DNA of 64,000 nucleotides from an uncultured Christensenellaceae bacterium. Lineage in GTDB: Bacteria; Bacillota; Clostridia; Christensenellales; Borkfalkiaceae. The position numbers were made by a program, and so were the translations under genes. Positions 62,854 to 64,000 of this stretch are shown here, in pieces. Position 1 is the stretch's first letter. Each line of letters starts with the position of its first letter. Where the stretch lies: contig CAJUKK010000010.1 of NCBI GenBank assembly GCA_910586985.1, positions 25,510-89,509 of the forward strand, in the 5' to 3' direction. Below the pieces are notes generated by a model. That model was not told the origin of the DNA, did no database searches, and saw only the letters and a list, made by a program, of their open reading frames with translations.

Positions 62854-64000
62854 ATGAATAAACAGAAAAAGAATCAAAAATACACGGGGGGGGGGTGCTT
62901 ATTAACAGAAAATAAGACCCGTTTTTTCCATGCAATTTTAATGATCGTATTGAGTGTCTTGCTATGCATAGCAGGATTTTTTTCGTTTAATATACAAAAA
63001 AAGCAAGTGAGTGGTGCAACGATTGGGTCTTTGACGCTTGCGAATTATGAAACTCGTACAGACGGCAATATTTTCGACGGCTACGAAATGTCAAAATTAT
63101 TTGAGGCGCTTACCGGGCAAGCTAATGCTACGATCGCAACGGTTGAAAGTTTGCCCGCCATGACGTCCAATGACATTCGAACGGCTAACGGGGGTAATAA
63201 TATTGTTGTTCAAATTGCAGGGAAGTCTTGGTATGCGACTTATCTCTCTAAAAGCGGAAATGATTCTATTCTTACGCTTTGGCGGACGGCTCCCGATTTT
63301 AAAGCTGCGTTTGCGCCATATAGTTCAGGGAGTATTTCATCTAATTATCCTTCGGCAATGTACGGAATGAGTAAAATGCGTTCCGTGGAGTTGAATAACG
63401 GCGGAAATTATGCAAATTCTTCCTCTAGTACGTTAAGCGCCGTTCCCTCGTCGACACACATTTATGCAGCATTTACAGTTCCCGGTATAGCGGGTAGCTT
63501 AACCGATTACATTGTAACGCCTGCAGCAATGGCGTGGCAGGCTACCGTTAGTAATAAAATTAGTAATTCATCGATCGCTAATTTGAGTAATGATGCGTAT
63601 TCGACTACAATGCCGAATATGACTTCTACAAATTATCAAAATAAAGTAGGATACGATACATGGAAGGATGATCGTCTTTGGCTTGTAGCGCAAGCGGAAA
63701 TTGGCAGCGCTGGTTATGCGGGGGGATTTTGGAAAACTGATAACGTTATGCTTGGTAATTATACTCCGGATGAAAACCTTTGGTGGTGGGAGCGCTCGGC
63801 AGGATCTAATGGCCCTGACGCTGTGCATAATCAGAATTCTTCGGGTGTAGTTGTTACGAAATCGCTTGGAGTACGTCCTGCATTTCACTTAAATATTTCT
63901 AAAATTGGGCGCGAAATTACTCTTGATGCGCCGGAGGTACCAGCAGGCACGGTATACACGTACAACGGGTTGGAACAGACGATAGATATCGGAACGTATA
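62854..64000 (+). CDS. Large secreted surface protein with G10 tract in the coding start (3' end outside window)
   Basis: 382 residues are visible, still open at base 64000. Residues 1-24 are basic, and 24-47 form a long signal/membrane segment (HAILMIVLSVLLCIAGFF). A domain with LWLVAQAEIGSAGYAGG, NLWWWERSAGSNG and SLGVRPAFHLN matches DUF6273-like domains of clostridial surface proteins; VYTYNGLEQTIDIG near the end looks like the first MBG-type repeat. Codons 12-14 are GGG GGG GGG inside a G10 run. The frame is open only at G10: G9 would stop after 16 residues and G11 after 20. It is therefore a likely phase-variable adhesin. Confidence 0.82.
   Translation, partial: MNKQKKNQKYTGGGCLLTENKTRFFHAILMIVLSVLLCIAGFFSFNIQKKQVSGATIGSLTLANYETRTDGNIFDGYEMSKLFEALTGQANATIATVESLPAMTSNDIRTANGGNNIVVQIAGKSWYATYLSKSGNDSILTLWRTAPDFKAAFAPYSSGSISSNYPSAMYGMSKMRSVELNNGGNYANSSSSTLSAVPSSTHIYAAFTVPGIAGSLTDYIVTPAAMAWQATVSNKISNSSIANLSNDAYSTTMPNMTSTNYQNKVGYDTWKDDRLWLVAQAEIGSAGYAGGFWKTDNVMLGNYTPDENLWWWERSAGSNGPDAVHNQNSSGVVVTKSLGVRPAFHLNISKIGREITLDAPEVPAGTVYTYNGLEQTIDIGTY
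62886..62895 (+). repeat. G10 homopolymer in codons 11-14 of the surface protein
   Basis: Ten G following TACAC. Loss or gain of one base shifts the frame to an early stop. Confidence 0.9.

Noticed and set aside
62854..63500. A frameshifted or broken gene at the G10 run
   Set aside because: The codons read through the tract without a stop from ATG 62854 to the window end, so the gene as written is intact; it only lacks its 3' end.

Overview
The window looks like chromosomal DNA of an anaerobic, spore-forming Clostridia-type Firmicute of about 47 % GC by eye. The evidence is a SpoIIID sporulation regulator, the McsA-McsB-ClpC arginine-phosphorylation and proteolysis operon, Gram-positive lipoproteins with strong GGAGG ribosome sites, and oxygen-sensitive enzymes: a glycyl radical enzyme with its activase and 2-hydroxyacyl-CoA dehydratase-type activators. 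A named genus cannot be assigned from the sequence alone.

Layout. 1-2.9 kb: 3' part of an asparagine synthetase, then an rRNA methyltransferase overlapping a pseudouridine synthase. 3-8.4 kb: a secreted membrane-anchored protein, a DUF378 protein, FeoA/FeoB and a second pseudouridine synthase. 8.4-11.2 kb: a zinc/cadmium-type ArsR regulator with an evident operator and a P1B ATPase with two near-identical metal-binding domains. 11.4-18 kb: an XRE regulator and membrane genes leading into mcsA-mcsB-clpC (no ctsR) and a GNAT acetyltransferase. 18-22.7 kb: a giant minus-strand leucine-rich-repeat lipoprotein whose consensus promoter has a G10/C10 tract just upstream. 22.7-25 kb: a minus-strand operon of Nudix, MTA/SAH nucleosidase, LuxS and uracil-DNA glycosylase. 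25-31.2 kb: ferritin-like protein, MBL lactonase-like protein, Sfp-type transferase, C_GCAxxG protein, amino acid kinase, small lipoprotein, RecD-like helicase. 31.26 kb: tRNA-Pro with an AGG anticodon, followed by a strikingly AT-rich two-gene cassette (a two-TM membrane protein and a 2H phosphoesterase). 33.5-41.7 kb: two membrane transport or flippase genes, a topoisomerase IV-type gene pair and an ion transporter.

42-56.8 kb is a polysaccharide-use locus. A divergent winged-helix regulator faces a GH2 hydrolase, a glycyl-radical activase, a glycyl radical enzyme of unknown substrate, two tandem GH43-like lipoproteins with carbohydrate-binding C-termini, a large binding lipoprotein, and an ABC sugar importer (binding protein plus two permeases, no ATPase). 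It probably releases arabinose- or xylose-containing oligosaccharides outside the cell, imports them, and channels a product through radical chemistry. 56.9-62.6 kb: spoIIID, a two-protein activase/dehydratase-like pair, and a DUF368 lipid carrier translocase. The window ends inside a large secreted protein whose 12th-14th codons lie in a G10 tract.

Most notable: two G10 tracts, one in the coding start and one beside the promoter of large surface proteins (a likely contingency or phase-variation system); the AT-rich TM protein/2H phosphoesterase cassette beside the tRNA; a glycyl radical enzyme inside a hemicellulose operon; and six genes whose start codon lies 6-7 nt after a TATAAT or equivalent -10 box, implying leaderless transcripts. 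No CRISPR array, insertion sequence or rRNA was seen, and no gene-free stretch exceeds 300 bases.
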